In this document: piece after piece, positions 41,196-49,765 of the stretch | Layout of the letters: each line of letters starts with the position of its first letter | Position numbering within the stretch: the stretch's first letter is position 1 | Origin: Epilithonimonas sp. JDS | GTDB taxonomy: Bacteria; Bacteroidota; Bacteroidia; Flavobacteriales; Weeksellaceae | NCBI RefSeq assembly: GCF_021261315.1 | Contig: NZ_JAJSAX010000002.1 | Coordinates: 558,001 to 622,000, forward strand | Length of the DNA stretch: 64,000 nucleotides | Direction of reading: 5' to 3' | The notes under the pieces: generated by a model | Told to the model about the DNA's origin: nothing | The model's input: only the letters and a program-made list of their open reading frames with translations | Databases searched by the model: none | Translations under genes and position numbers: made by a program

Positions 41196-41651
41196 ATGTT
41201 TAAAATTAATAAGGACAATTACGATAATTATAAATTTATCTTCACAGTTATTTGGGAATTTCAAGTTAATTTGATGAATATAGATTTAAATCCTGAATAT
41301 TCTCCAATCAGTATTTTAAACCAGTGGGAAAAAGAAAGTGAAGCTAAAGCAAGAAGAGGATTACGTGAAGGATTAATTGATGTTTTGACTGGTATCAAAG
41401 ATTTGCCCAACGAATTATTGATAGAATTAAATTTAAAATTAACTTCCTACAAACTACCTACGATTGAAATATTAACATCACAAATAAAAAATCTTCCTGC
41501 GAAAATTCTTAGTAGAGGGATTATAAAAAATGTAACTGAGTATTATATTATTAAGGAAGTTCTTGATGATTTAGATTATTCAATAACTGATATGGAGAGA
41601 CAAAAGTTGGCAATAATACTATTTGAATTTGAGAAAAAGCAAATATCGTAA
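41196..41651 (+). CDS. Hypothetical protein
   Basis: This 151-residue, mainly helical cytosolic protein starts 16 bp after the serine hydrolase gene. An Arg-rich turn (SEAKARRGLREGLIDV) and a C-terminal helix (SITDMERQKLAIILFEFEKK) are the visible features. No family was recognised. Overall composition is like that of its neighbours, so it is probably a real co-transcribed gene. Confidence 0.7.
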   Translation: MFKINKDNYDNYKFIFTVIWEFQVNLMNIDLNPEYSPISILNQWEKESEAKARRGLREGLIDVLTGIKDLPNELLIELNLKLTSYKLPTIEILTSQIKNLPAKILSRGIIKNVTEYYIIKEVLDDLDYSITDMERQKLAIILFEFEKKQIS

Positions 41652-41670
41652 ATGAAAAATTATCCACTTG

Positions 41671-42384
41671 ATGTTTTTACAAAACCACAAAAAAGAAATC
41701 ACAGACAAAGGATTCACAATTATAAACGACGTTTCTTTTGAGCAAGAAATCAATCAAATCATTAATGTCATTGATTCCATCGATACTTCAAAGGAAACTT
41801 TCAGGAAATCGGAAGACCTTTTTGCTATCAGACAATTCTTGAAGGAAGTTCCGGAAAGTCATCGATTTATCTTTAATGATAACATTAAGCAAATCATTAA
41901 TGAAGTTTTTGGGAATGATTATTTCGTTGTCAAAAGTATCTATTTTGATAAACCTGAAAAATCCAATTGGTACGTTTCCTATCATCAGGATTTGACGATT
42001 TCGGTCGATAAGAAATTAGAATTAAATGGTTTTGGACCTTGGACAACGAAGCAGAATCAATTTGCTGTTCAACCGCCAATTGATTATTTGAAAAATATCT
42101 TCACGATTAGAATCCATTTGGATGACACTGATGAGAATAACGGCGCGTTGAAAGTTGTTCCAAATTCCCACAGCAAAGAAATCTACCGACCGGAAACCAT
42201 CGACTGGAATGTGGAAACCGAGGAAATCTGCTCCGTAAACAAAGGCGTAATTATGATTATGAAACCATTAATTCTTCACGGCTCGAACAAAACCACCAAC
42301 AATCAAAAACGCAGAGTCATCCACATTGAGTTTTCCAATATCGAATTGCCTGAGGAAATCAATTGGTCGGAAAGATTGAATTGA
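41671..42384 (+). CDS. Phytanoyl-CoA dioxygenase (PhyH) family protein
   Basis: This 237-residue Fe(II)/2-oxoglutarate-dependent oxygenase belongs to the PhyH family. The iron ligands are His105 and Asp107 (YHQDLT) and His203 (LILHGSNKT). The core double-stranded beta-helix includes TIRIHLDDTDENNGALKVVP, and an Arg (RRVIHIEF) near 215 would bind 2-oxoglutarate. The substrate is unknown. I chose ATG at 41671; the TTG one codon earlier is also possible. It follows the hypothetical protein by 19 bp and is followed by a bidirectional terminator. Confidence 0.88.
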   Translation: MFLQNHKKEITDKGFTIINDVSFEQEINQIINVIDSIDTSKETFRKSEDLFAIRQFLKEVPESHRFIFNDNIKQIINEVFGNDYFVVKSIYFDKPEKSNWYVSYHQDLTISVDKKLELNGFGPWTTKQNQFAVQPPIDYLKNIFTIRIHLDDTDENNGALKVVPNSHSKEIYRPETIDWNVETEEICSVNKGVIMIMKPLILHGSNKTTNNQKRRVIHIEFSNIELPEEINWSERLN

Positions 42385-42398
42385 AATTGAATACAAAA

Positions 42399-42423
42399 AA
42401 GGCTTCCTAAATCAGGAAGCCTT
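42399..42423. terminator. Bidirectional terminator between convergent genes
   Basis: Perfect 10-bp stem aaggcttcct/aggaagcctt with a 5-nt loop, preceded by an A run and followed by a T-rich stretch, so it can end transcripts from both the PhyH gene (plus) and the T9SS protein gene (minus). Confidence 0.9.
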
Positions 42424-42445
42424 CTATTTTTAATAAAAACTCAGA

Positions 42446-43285
42446 TTAGTTTTTAATTACTTTTTGAGATACTTTTTCTCCGTTTACTGTACCAGTTACG
42501 ATGTACATACCTTTTGCAAGAGAAGACACGTTAAGTGTAGAACCTTCTGTTACTTTAGCAGTTTTCACAACTTGTCCAGCAGCGTTGATGATTTGGATAT
42601 CTGCAGTCTTAGCGAAAGCGATAGACTCATTTACTGAAGTATTTTTTACCAAAGTAGAGTTAGCTTTTGTAAAATCAGCAACAGCAAGACCTGGAGCTAC
42701 TGTTCCTGTAAGAACTACATCATCCACACTGAAAGTTCCTGTTGTAGCCTCAGCACCATAGAAATAGATTCTAAAAGTTACAGCACCAGGAGTAAAAGAA
42801 CTTCCTGGAGATACTGTACTTCCGTTTTGTCCTAAAGAAATATCATTTACAAAATGAAATGAATTAGTTGGAACAACTTCAAGTTCTGCATTTGCAGGGC
42901 TGATAGATGCTGCCAAATTTGTTGCATAATTGTCTACACTAGATCTTACAACATAGTTTCTTGGACCTGTTCCAGACCTTTGTGATCTGAATGTAATAGA
43001 AGCAACAGATATTGTATTGGTTGCTGAAGGTGTTAATGTAACTTGGAAATACTTAGTCAAATCAGGAGCCGTAGCAATTGTTCCATTAGTCCAAGCAAAT
43101 CTGTTTCCAGTAGTTGTAGCTTCAAGACCACTTGCTGTAAAAGGAGAGATAGTTAGGTTACTTCCTACTAAATCACCGTTATCAGGAGCTGGAGCTTCTG
43201 TAAAGTCATAAGTAGCTGTAAAAGTTTGAGCATTAGAAAAGATTGCCAGTGAAGCAATACTTAAAATTGTAAAGATTTTTTTCAT
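42446..43285 (-). CDS. T9SS type A sorting-domain protein
   Basis: This 279-residue secreted protein has a signal peptide (MKKIFTILSIASLAIFSNAQ). A beta-sandwich region follows (~25-195: FRSQRSGTGPRNYVVRSS and TFRIYFYGAEATTGTFSVDDVVL, as in lamin-tail/concanavalin-like or extracellular binding modules). The C-terminal sorting domain (~205-279) has DIQIINAAGQVVKTAKVTEG, LNVSSLAKGMYIV and the final GEKVSQKVIKN. The type IX machinery exports such proteins across the outer membrane and cuts and anchors them by the sorting domain. The passenger's role is unknown. It shares its sorting domain and general layout with the next gene. Confidence 0.9.
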   Translation of the reverse strand: MKKIFTILSIASLAIFSNAQTFTATYDFTEAPAPDNGDLVGSNLTISPFTASGLEATTTGNRFAWTNGTIATAPDLTKYFQVTLTPSATNTISVASITFRSQRSGTGPRNYVVRSSVDNYATNLAASISPANAELEVVPTNSFHFVNDISLGQNGSTVSPGSSFTPGAVTFRIYFYGAEATTGTFSVDDVVLTGTVAPGLAVADFTKANSTLVKNTSVNESIAFAKTADIQIINAAGQVVKTAKVTEGSTLNVSSLAKGMYIVTGTVNGEKVSQKVIKN

Positions 43286-43322
43286 TTTATTAAAGTTTAA
43301 AAATTAGTTGACAAAAATAAGG

Positions 43323-43357
43323 AAAAAATTGCTCTAATATATAAAGAGCAATTTTTT
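43323..43357 (-). terminator. Terminator of the second T9SS protein gene
   Basis: Perfect 13-bp stem (43323-43335 with 43345-43357) around a 9-nt AT loop, ending in a T run on the minus strand. It separates the two T9SS genes. A TATTTTTG on the minus strand at 43312-43319 may be the promoter of the downstream one. Confidence 0.85.
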
Positions 43358-43371
43358 AACATTTTTTATTA

Positions 43372-44157
43372 TTATTTTTTGATAATTTTCTGAGAAACAG
43401 TTTGTCCGTTTACAAGACCTGTAACTACATAAGTACCTTTTGGCAAAGCAGAAACGTCTACTCTAGAGTTGTCAGAAACCTCAGCAGTCTTTACAATTTG
43501 ACCAGCTGTATTGTAAACTGACACTTTTGCAGAAGCTCCGAAAATTAATTCGTTTGCTACGATTGTATTTTTTACCAGGTTAGCTTTTCCTTTTGTAGCA
43601 TCTACAACAGCCATTGTAGCGCCATCATAAACTTTTACATCATCGATTCTCCACTCTGTAGTTGTTGTACCAGTGAATCTGATTGATAATGTTGAAGTCG
43701 AAGGGATAGTTCCTGTTGGCGTTACCAATGCCCAGATTGAAGTACCTGTACCAGTAGCTCTGGTGTAAGTAAGAGGTGTCCAAGTTGTTCCGTTTGAACT
43801 TACTTCTACAGTCAATTCGTTGTTTGCAGCGTTTCCACCTTTTCTCTGTCCGAAAGAAAGTCTTACATTACCTGCAGAAATAGCGCTTGTATTGATGTTA
43901 GAGATAATGAAAGTCTCTCCTACTGCATTTACCATTACGTTGTTACTTCCAGATGCACCAGTGTAGTCTGCAGCAGCAGATGCATTTGAAGTTCTTAGGT
44001 CAGCAGTTCCTGCGTAAGTCCAAGTTCCTGAATTTTGAAAACCAGCATATGCAGATACTAATGGATTACCAGTAGCTCCAGTTCCCATGTTTTCGCTTTG
44101 AGCGCTTACAGTTGCAGTTAAAGCAACTGCTGCTAATAGAGAATAAAATTTTGTCAT
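43372..44157 (-). CDS. T9SS type A sorting-domain protein
   Basis: This 261-residue secreted protein is a paralogue-like neighbour of the 42446 gene. It has signal peptide MTKFYSLLAAVALTATVSAQ. The passenger (~22-185) is Ser/Thr/Asn-rich and beta-sandwich-like (VRLSFGQRKGGNAANNELTV; SIRFTGTTTTEWRIDDVKVY). The C-terminal sorting domain has KVSVYNTAGQIVKTAEVSDN, VDVSALPKGTYVV and the end QTVSQKIIKK. The composition (many A/T/S/G/N) suggests an abundant extracellular protein. It has the best promoter match in the window at 44205-44233. A role in adhesion or as an enzyme cannot be decided. Confidence 0.9.
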   Translation of the reverse strand: MTKFYSLLAAVALTATVSAQSENMGTGATGNPLVSAYAGFQNSGTWTYAGTADLRTSNASAAADYTGASGSNNVMVNAVGETFIISNINTSAISAGNVRLSFGQRKGGNAANNELTVEVSSNGTTWTPLTYTRATGTGTSIWALVTPTGTIPSTSTLSIRFTGTTTTEWRIDDVKVYDGATMAVVDATKGKANLVKNTIVANELIFGASAKVSVYNTAGQIVKTAEVSDNSRVDVSALPKGTYVVTGLVNGQTVSQKIIKK

Positions 44158-44204
44158 AATATAAAATTAAATTGTTATCGTTTTTTGTTTCGTTTAACTT
44201 GTCG

Positions 44205-44233
44205 CAAATATAAAATTTTATATCGGACTACAA
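44205..44233 (-). promoter_or_regulatory. Promoter of the second T9SS protein gene
   Basis: On the minus strand, TTG (44231-44233), 18-nt spacer, TATATTTG (44205-44212): a clear Bacteroidota -33/-7 pair, 48 bp from the start codon. Confidence 0.6.
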
Positions 44234-44318
44234 TTTTAGAAGGTGATTTCCCGTTTTAAATAATTGTTAATTCGTCCGATAGCCTATTATTAGTACTTTT
44301 ACAGATCATAACAAAAGG

Positions 44319-47300
44319 GTGCACAAGATAAACAAAATTTTTCTGTTAATATTGATTTTTTTTGCGTTAAATCCCTTTAACGCACAGATTTTCAGTTGGA
44401 AAAACCCCAATATCCTGCAAGATTCCCTTAAAAAAGACAGCGTACTGGTTTCAAAACTGAATCAGGATTTTTTCACCAAAGACACGCTTGACTTCATCAA
44501 AAAACAGAATAAAGTGATTTATGATGAAGAAGTACTGGTGAAAAATGACAAGAAAAGAATCCTGGGCGAACTCAATTCCAAAGGTTCTATCATCAGAGGA
44601 ATTACATTTGGAAACAATCAGGGATCATCGGTTCAAAGTTCTATGGATATGCAGATCTCGGGAAAACTGAGTCCTGATGTGTCTATTCTGGCATCAATTT
44701 CGGATCATAATCTTCCCGTGCAGGCGGATGGTTACACGCAAACTTTGCAGGAATTCGATAAAATATACCTTCAGCTCAATATCAAAAATCACAGCATCAT
44801 CCGCGCCGGACATCTGGATCTTAATGATGAAACCACCTATTTTGGGCGTTATCAAAGGCGAAGTATGGGTTTGCAATTCCTCACTGCCTGGGAAAAAAAT
44901 GGTAACAAAACCTCAGTAGATGTTTCCGGTGGCGTTGCCAGAAGTGAATTTTTCCGGATGCGTTTCCAAGGAATTGAAGGAAATCAGGGACCCTACAGAT
45001 TGACAGGAAAAAATGGTGAACTTTTTATTACAATCATCTCAGGATCAGAACAGGTTTTCATTGATGGCATATTAATGAAACGCGGCGAGAATCAGGATTA
45101 TATCATTAATTATAACACCGGAGAAATCACGTTCACAAGTTTCAGACCGATCTATAAACAGAATTTTATCAACGTTTCTTATAATTATACCAACCGTAAT
45201 TATACAAGATTCTTAATTACAGGAAACATCAAACATCAGCGTGAGAAGTTGAAAGCCGGATTTAGCTGGTTTATGGAAAATGACAACAAGAACGCACCAC
45301 TTTCCCTCAACCTTAGTGAAGAAGATCAGCAACAGCTTGTAAGCGCCGGAAATGATCCAACATTGATGTACTCGCAATCTGGTGTGGAAACGGAATATGA
45401 CGTCAACAAAATCCTGTACAAAAAGATATTCTCCGGCAATTCCTTTTATTATGAATTTTCGACGGATCAGACTCAGGTGCTTTATCAGGTTTCATTCACT
45501 TACTTCGGAAGCGGAAAAGGCGATTATCAATTGCAGCAGACTACGAACAACGGTCGTGTTTTTCAGTACGTCGGAACTGGCTTGGGCGATTATCTGGCGG
45601 TTCGGAAGTTGCCGGCGCCGGAAAAATCGCAGGTTTATTCCGCAAATGTAGAATATGCTTTGAATGAAGGTGTCATCGGAACAGATGTGTCTTTAAGTAA
45701 TTATGACCTCAACGCATTTTCTTCAAAAGATAATGATCAGAACCTCGGTTATGCAGCAAGAATCTATGCCAACAAAACATTCCGGAAAAACACTTGGACA
45801 GGAACTCCGATGGTAGAATATCAGATGATTCAGAAGAATTTCCACATTTTGGATCGCATTAACAATGTTGATTTTTGGAGGGATTTTAATTTAACTAATG
45901 AGTTTAATCAGATTACTCAAAACCGTTTCATTTTCTCTTTCCTGAATGACTTCAACAAAACTTCAAAAATCAATTATAAGATTAATTACCTCGAAGAAAA
46001 AGATTCTTATAAAGGCATCAAAAATGATCTGGATGCGCTCTGGAAAATTGGAAAATTCAACAATCTTGCAGCGATTTCTTACCTTGACACCAAATCTACC
46101 GATCTCAATACAACCTTCATCCGTGGCGCAGTTTCTACAGAATTAGCCGGCAAGAAAGGAAGCTGGATGCTGGGCGGATCTATGGAAAAAAATGAGAAAA
46201 AATACAATCTGACACAGACTTTGGATGTGACGAGTTTCAGCTGGAAAGAACTCTTTATTCAGAAAAAGATTGCAGACTCTGTCAGAACCAAATTATTGAC
46301 CAAAGTGTATTTCCGCAGCAACGATTCCGTGCAGGAAAACAGTTTGCAGAAGATGAACAATATTTTGGGCATAATGGCAGAAAGCCAGATCATCAAAACA
46401 GAAAAGACCCAATTGTCCACTTTGGTGCATTACAGAAAATTCTTTTATGAGAATCAAAATTTGGCAACCGATCAGAATCAGGATTTTGTGGTGGGAAATG
46501 TTTTGTACAACCAGCAGCTTTTTAAAAACGGAATGCGGCTTCAGTTTTTCTACGAACTCGGGAATGGACAGGAAGCGCAGCGGGAATTCCAGTACATCAA
46601 AGTGACAGATGGACAAGGCGTTTACAAATGGACAGATTACAACAATGACGGCGTGCAGCAACTGGACGAGTTTGAAGTGGCGGAATATGCAGATTTGGCT
46701 CAGTTTATCAGGGTTTACACCAACAGCGTGAATTATCTGGCTTCGAATAAAAACAAACTTCAACTGGCATTATTTGTCAATCCATCCGTCATCATCAGTT
46801 CTCAAAACGAATTCCTGAAACGCTGGAACTTCAATCTGTCATTGCTTTCTCAGAATTCTTATCTTAAAAATGATCAGGTTTTGGTTTGGAATCCGTTCAA
46901 AAAAGAATCAGATCAATTGCTAAGAACACAGAATATTTTAGCCTCGGCTATTTTTAATTCTAATGACAAATCGGGCTGGAATGGAAGCTACCGATATACC
47001 GATAATGATAATTTGGTCAATGCCAATTTCAGCAATGAAGCGCACGGACAGAAATCACACTTCTTGAATGTCGGTTATTCTTTCACAAAATCATTCCGTA
47101 CAGACTGGGAAAATTCCCTGCAGAATGTGACCAACAGTTCGCAGGTTTACAACACAAGAAATTACCTTCTTGAAAACTGGGAAACGAAACCAAAAGCAAC
47201 TTATAAACTCACAGAAACTCTGCAGACAGAACTCTTCGGAGCACTCAGACAAAAGAAAAGAACGGACGGCGAGGAATTGCTGAAAACTTATGAAATCTCA

Positions 47301-47561
47301 GGAACTTTGCAGTGGGAGCGTTCAAAAACATCAGTCAGAGCTAATTTTTCTTTTATTAACAATGATTTTACCGGCAACAATTTCAGCATTGTCGGAAATC
47401 AGATGCTGGAAGGTTTGAAAGTTGGGAAAAATCAGGTTTGGTCGCTATTTATCCAGCAATCCATTAATTCTTTCATTCAGCTTAATGTCAATTATGAAGG
47501 CAGAAACTCCGGCGAAAGAACTATCCATATTGGAAGTATGCAGATTAGGGCGAGTTTTTAA
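44319..47561 (+). CDS. Large outer-membrane beta-barrel protein
   Basis: This 1080-residue exported protein has a GTG start (44319) and a signal peptide (KINKIFLLILIFFALNPFNAQ). After a linker, a block KGSIIRGITFGNNQGSSVQS…DVSILASISDHNLPVQADG resembles the beta-strand modules seen in giant outer-membrane proteins of T9SS bacteria such as SprA, and in related hypothetical proteins of similar size. Almost all the rest is regular alternation of aromatic and polar residues (DYNNDGVQQLDEFEVAEYAD contains a dockerin-like acidic turn near 790), ending in a short strand SMQIRASF. So it is likely a long barrel. The function is unknown; a role in surface assembly is only suggested. Confidence 0.8.
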   Translation: MHKINKIFLLILIFFALNPFNAQIFSWKNPNILQDSLKKDSVLVSKLNQDFFTKDTLDFIKKQNKVIYDEEVLVKNDKKRILGELNSKGSIIRGITFGNNQGSSVQSSMDMQISGKLSPDVSILASISDHNLPVQADGYTQTLQEFDKIYLQLNIKNHSIIRAGHLDLNDETTYFGRYQRRSMGLQFLTAWEKNGNKTSVDVSGGVARSEFFRMRFQGIEGNQGPYRLTGKNGELFITIISGSEQVFIDGILMKRGENQDYIINYNTGEITFTSFRPIYKQNFINVSYNYTNRNYTRFLITGNIKHQREKLKAGFSWFMENDNKNAPLSLNLSEEDQQQLVSAGNDPTLMYSQSGVETEYDVNKILYKKIFSGNSFYYEFSTDQTQVLYQVSFTYFGSGKGDYQLQQTTNNGRVFQYVGTGLGDYLAVRKLPAPEKSQVYSANVEYALNEGVIGTDVSLSNYDLNAFSSKDNDQNLGYAARIYANKTFRKNTWTGTPMVEYQMIQKNFHILDRINNVDFWRDFNLTNEFNQITQNRFIFSFLNDFNKTSKINYKINYLEEKDSYKGIKNDLDALWKIGKFNNLAAISYLDTKSTDLNTTFIRGAVSTELAGKKGSWMLGGSMEKNEKKYNLTQTLDVTSFSWKELFIQKKIADSVRTKLLTKVYFRSNDSVQENSLQKMNNILGIMAESQIIKTEKTQLSTLVHYRKFFYENQNLATDQNQDFVVGNVLYNQQLFKNGMRLQFFYELGNGQEAQREFQYIKVTDGQGVYKWTDYNNDGVQQLDEFEVAEYADLAQFIRVYTNSVNYLASNKNKLQLALFVNPSVIISSQNEFLKRWNFNLSLLSQNSYLKNDQVLVWNPFKKESDQLLRTQNILASAIFNSNDKSGWNGSYRYTDNDNLVNANFSNEAHGQKSHFLNVGYSFTKSFRTDWENSLQNVTNSSQVYNTRNYLLENWETKPKATYKLTETLQTELFGALRQKKRTDGEELLKTYEISGTLQWERSKTSVRANFSFINNDFTGNNFSIVGNQMLEGLKVGKNQVWSLFIQQSINSFIQLNVNYEGRNSGERTIHIGSMQIRASF

Positions 47562-47574
47562 GTTGGAGTGTCGG

Positions 47575-47694
47575 GAGTTTGAGAGTTTTAAAGTAATATA
47601 GTTGGAGCGAATGAGTATTACAGTAGTTTATAGATAAAATTGTAAATTGGGATATTCCAAAATTCAAATCTCACAGGCTCAAACTCTCAAACTC
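47575..47694. repeat. Short inverted repeat in intergenic DNA
   Basis: gagtttgagagttt (47575-47588) has a perfect reverse complement at 47681-47694, with about 92 bp between. Further copies of the ctcaaactc word follow to 47710. It fills the space between the converging large-OMP and sulfurtransferase genes. Confidence 0.55.
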
Positions 47695-47708
47695 ACCCAC
47701 TCTCAAAC

Positions 47709-48530
47709 TCAATTCCTGCTCCACTCACTCCAGCTACCAACGTACAGATTTGGAATCTCGAAACCAGCGTAGTCTAAGGCTAATAAAGAATGACAAGCTG
47801 TAACACCGCTTCCGCAATGAAAAATTATTCTGTCAGAGTTTCTATTCTTAAAGAACTCCGTATATTTTTCGTGCAGGATTTCAGGCGATTTGAATAGGCC
47901 ATTTTCATCTAGGTTATCAGAAAAAGGGAAATTTTCTGCGTTGGAAATATGTCCGGCGATCAAGTCGATTGGTTCGGTAATTCCTTGGTAACGCTGAGAT
48001 TCACGGACATCCACAATCAGAAATTCGGGATTTTCTGTTGCTATCTTCACATCATTAATCCAAACTTGTGGCAATTGCCAGTCTTTAAATTCTGAAATGT
48101 ATTCGGTTTCGGGATAAGTTTTATTGCCAGAACTTATAGGATAATTTTGACTTTCGGCAAACTGCAAACCGCCATTCAAGACACGTACGTTTTGATGACC
48201 AGCCGCTTTCAACATCCACCAGAATCTTGCGCCGGCATTTGCGCCATTTTTATCATCATATATCACAACTTCAGAATCTTTATCGATTCCCAATTTTCCC
48301 AATGTCATAATGAAATTTGAAAATTTTGGAAGTGGATGTCTTCCGCCATTTTTTGGATCATCAATTTCCGCCAGATCATCATTCAGATCTACAAAAACTG
48401 CATTCTTCAAATGCTTGTTTTCATATGCTTGATTTGCATTTGGACCTGTTCGGACATCAAAAATTCTTAGATCTTCATCATTTGAGATTTGATAAAGTTC
48501 GTCAGTATTGATTATGGAATTCGTTTTCAT
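47709..48530 (-). CDS. 3-mercaptopyruvate/thiosulfate sulfurtransferase
   Basis: This 273-residue protein has two rhodanese domains (~8-130 and ~150-270). The active-site loop HCGSGVTAC has Cys239; the CGSGVTA form is that of 3-mercaptopyruvate sulfurtransferase (SseA type), whereas thiosulfate enzymes have CRKGVTA. It transfers sulfur from 3-mercaptopyruvate to cyanide or a thiol acceptor and is probably cytosolic. The first domain is the inactive one, as usual, with the FWWMLKAAGHQNVRVLNGG block. It starts about 190 bp from the divergent threonine dehydrogenase gene. Confidence 0.92.
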   Translation of the reverse strand: MKTNSIINTDELYQISNDEDLRIFDVRTGPNANQAYENKHLKNAVFVDLNDDLAEIDDPKNGGRHPLPKFSNFIMTLGKLGIDKDSEVVIYDDKNGANAGARFWWMLKAAGHQNVRVLNGGLQFAESQNYPISSGNKTYPETEYISEFKDWQLPQVWINDVKIATENPEFLIVDVRESQRYQGITEPIDLIAGHISNAENFPFSDNLDENGLFKSPEILHEKYTEFFKNRNSDRIIFHCGSGVTACHSLLALDYAGFEIPNLYVGSWSEWSRN

Positions 48531-48665
48531 AATATTTGGTAAAAATTGGAACTGAAATTGTAAAGCTTAGAATTATAAAATTACATTAATACCACAATCT
48601 CACAAAGTATTCTAGTAGTTTTTATTTCAGCAATCAATGCAGTCGAAATCTTTTCAGACTTTAAT

Positions 48666-48696
48666 TTTAGCCAAATCTTTAAATTAATTAGATTTG
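48666..48696 (+). promoter_or_regulatory. Promoter of the threonine dehydrogenase gene
   Basis: TTTA (48666-48669), 19-nt spacer, TAGATTTG (48689-48696), then 20 nt to the start codon: a near-perfect Bacteroidota promoter. Confidence 0.5.
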
Positions 48697-48716
48697 CGAA
48701 TCAATAAAAGTAAAAA

Positions 48717-49679
48717 ATGGAAACACCAACAGAAAAAATCCTCATCACGGGCGCACTTGGACAGATCGGAACAGAACTTACAGTAAGGCTTTGCGAAATG
48801 TATGGCAAAGAAAACGTCATCGCTTCGGGACTTGACAAATGGAAAGAAGGCATCACAGAGGCTGGCTACTACGAAAGACTTGATGTCACTAATTTTCAAG
48901 CTGTTACAGAAGTAATCAAAGAACACAACATTACAACTGTTTATCATTTGGCATCTTTGCTTTCCGGAACATCGGAAAAACAGCCGCTTTTCGCCTGGAA
49001 ACTGAATCTTGACCCATTGATCTACCTTTGTGAATTGGCGAAAGAAGGAACACTTAAAAAGATCTTCTGGCCAAGTTCCATCGCTGTTTTCGGAAAAGGA
49101 ATTCCAAAAGAAAATGTGGGACAGGAAGTGGTACTGAATCCGACAACGGTGTACGGAATTTCCAAAATGGCAGGTGAAAAATGGTGCGAATATTACTTTG
49201 AAAAGTATGGTGTTGACATCAGAAGTATTCGCTATCCTGGTCTTATTTCCTGGAAAGCGCCAGCCGGTGGAGGTACGACAGATTACGCTGTTGAGATTTT
49301 CTACGAGGCAGTCGAAAATGCAAAATATACAAGTTTCATCAAAGAAGATACAGCAATGCCAATGCTCTACATGGACGACGCCATCGATGCTACGATCAAG
49401 CTGATGACGGTTCCAAAAGAACAAGTGAAAATTCGCTACTCTTACAACCTTGGGGGAATGAGATTTACGCCCAAAGAATTGGCAGATGAAATCAAAAAAA
49501 CAATACCAGATTTTGAGATAAAATACGAGCCGGATTTCCGTCAGGCGATTGCAGATTCCTGGCCTGCGAGTATCGATGATTCCGCTGCGAGAGAGGATTG
49601 GGGATTGGATTACAAATTCGATATTTCATCAATGTCGATAGATATGATAAATAACCTGAAGAAGAAATTAGGAAAATAG
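48717..49679 (+). CDS. L-threonine 3-dehydrogenase (SDR/epimerase-like type)
   Basis: This 320-residue NAD-dependent short-chain dehydrogenase/epimerase-family enzyme converts L-threonine to 2-amino-3-ketobutyrate, the first step of threonine degradation to glycine. The NAD-binding motif GALGQIG is at 12-18, and the catalytic Tyr146/Lys150 in TTVYGISKMAGEKW is preceded by Ser in WPSSIAVFG. The GGTTDYAVEIFYEAV block is characteristic of this SDR-type Tdh, known from the psychrophile Flavobacterium frigidimaris. No kbl gene is adjacent, but the oxoamine synthase at 32440 is a distant relative of Kbl. It has its own promoter. Confidence 0.9.
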   Translation: METPTEKILITGALGQIGTELTVRLCEMYGKENVIASGLDKWKEGITEAGYYERLDVTNFQAVTEVIKEHNITTVYHLASLLSGTSEKQPLFAWKLNLDPLIYLCELAKEGTLKKIFWPSSIAVFGKGIPKENVGQEVVLNPTTVYGISKMAGEKWCEYYFEKYGVDIRSIRYPGLISWKAPAGGGTTDYAVEIFYEAVENAKYTSFIKEDTAMPMLYMDDAIDATIKLMTVPKEQVKIRYSYNLGGMRFTPKELADEIKKTIPDFEIKYEPDFRQAIADSWPASIDDSAAREDWGLDYKFDISSMSIDMINNLKKKLGK

Positions 49680-49765
49680 AAAAATTTAAATCATCAATTT
49701 AAACCAATATAGTTTTAACATTTGATTTTTAAATAATTATAAATAAAATTAAAAATTTACTTTAA

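Noticed and set aside
48684-49424. 246-codon open frame on the minus strand opposite threonine dehydrogenase
   Set aside because: Antisense shadow of a gene with clear SDR motifs.
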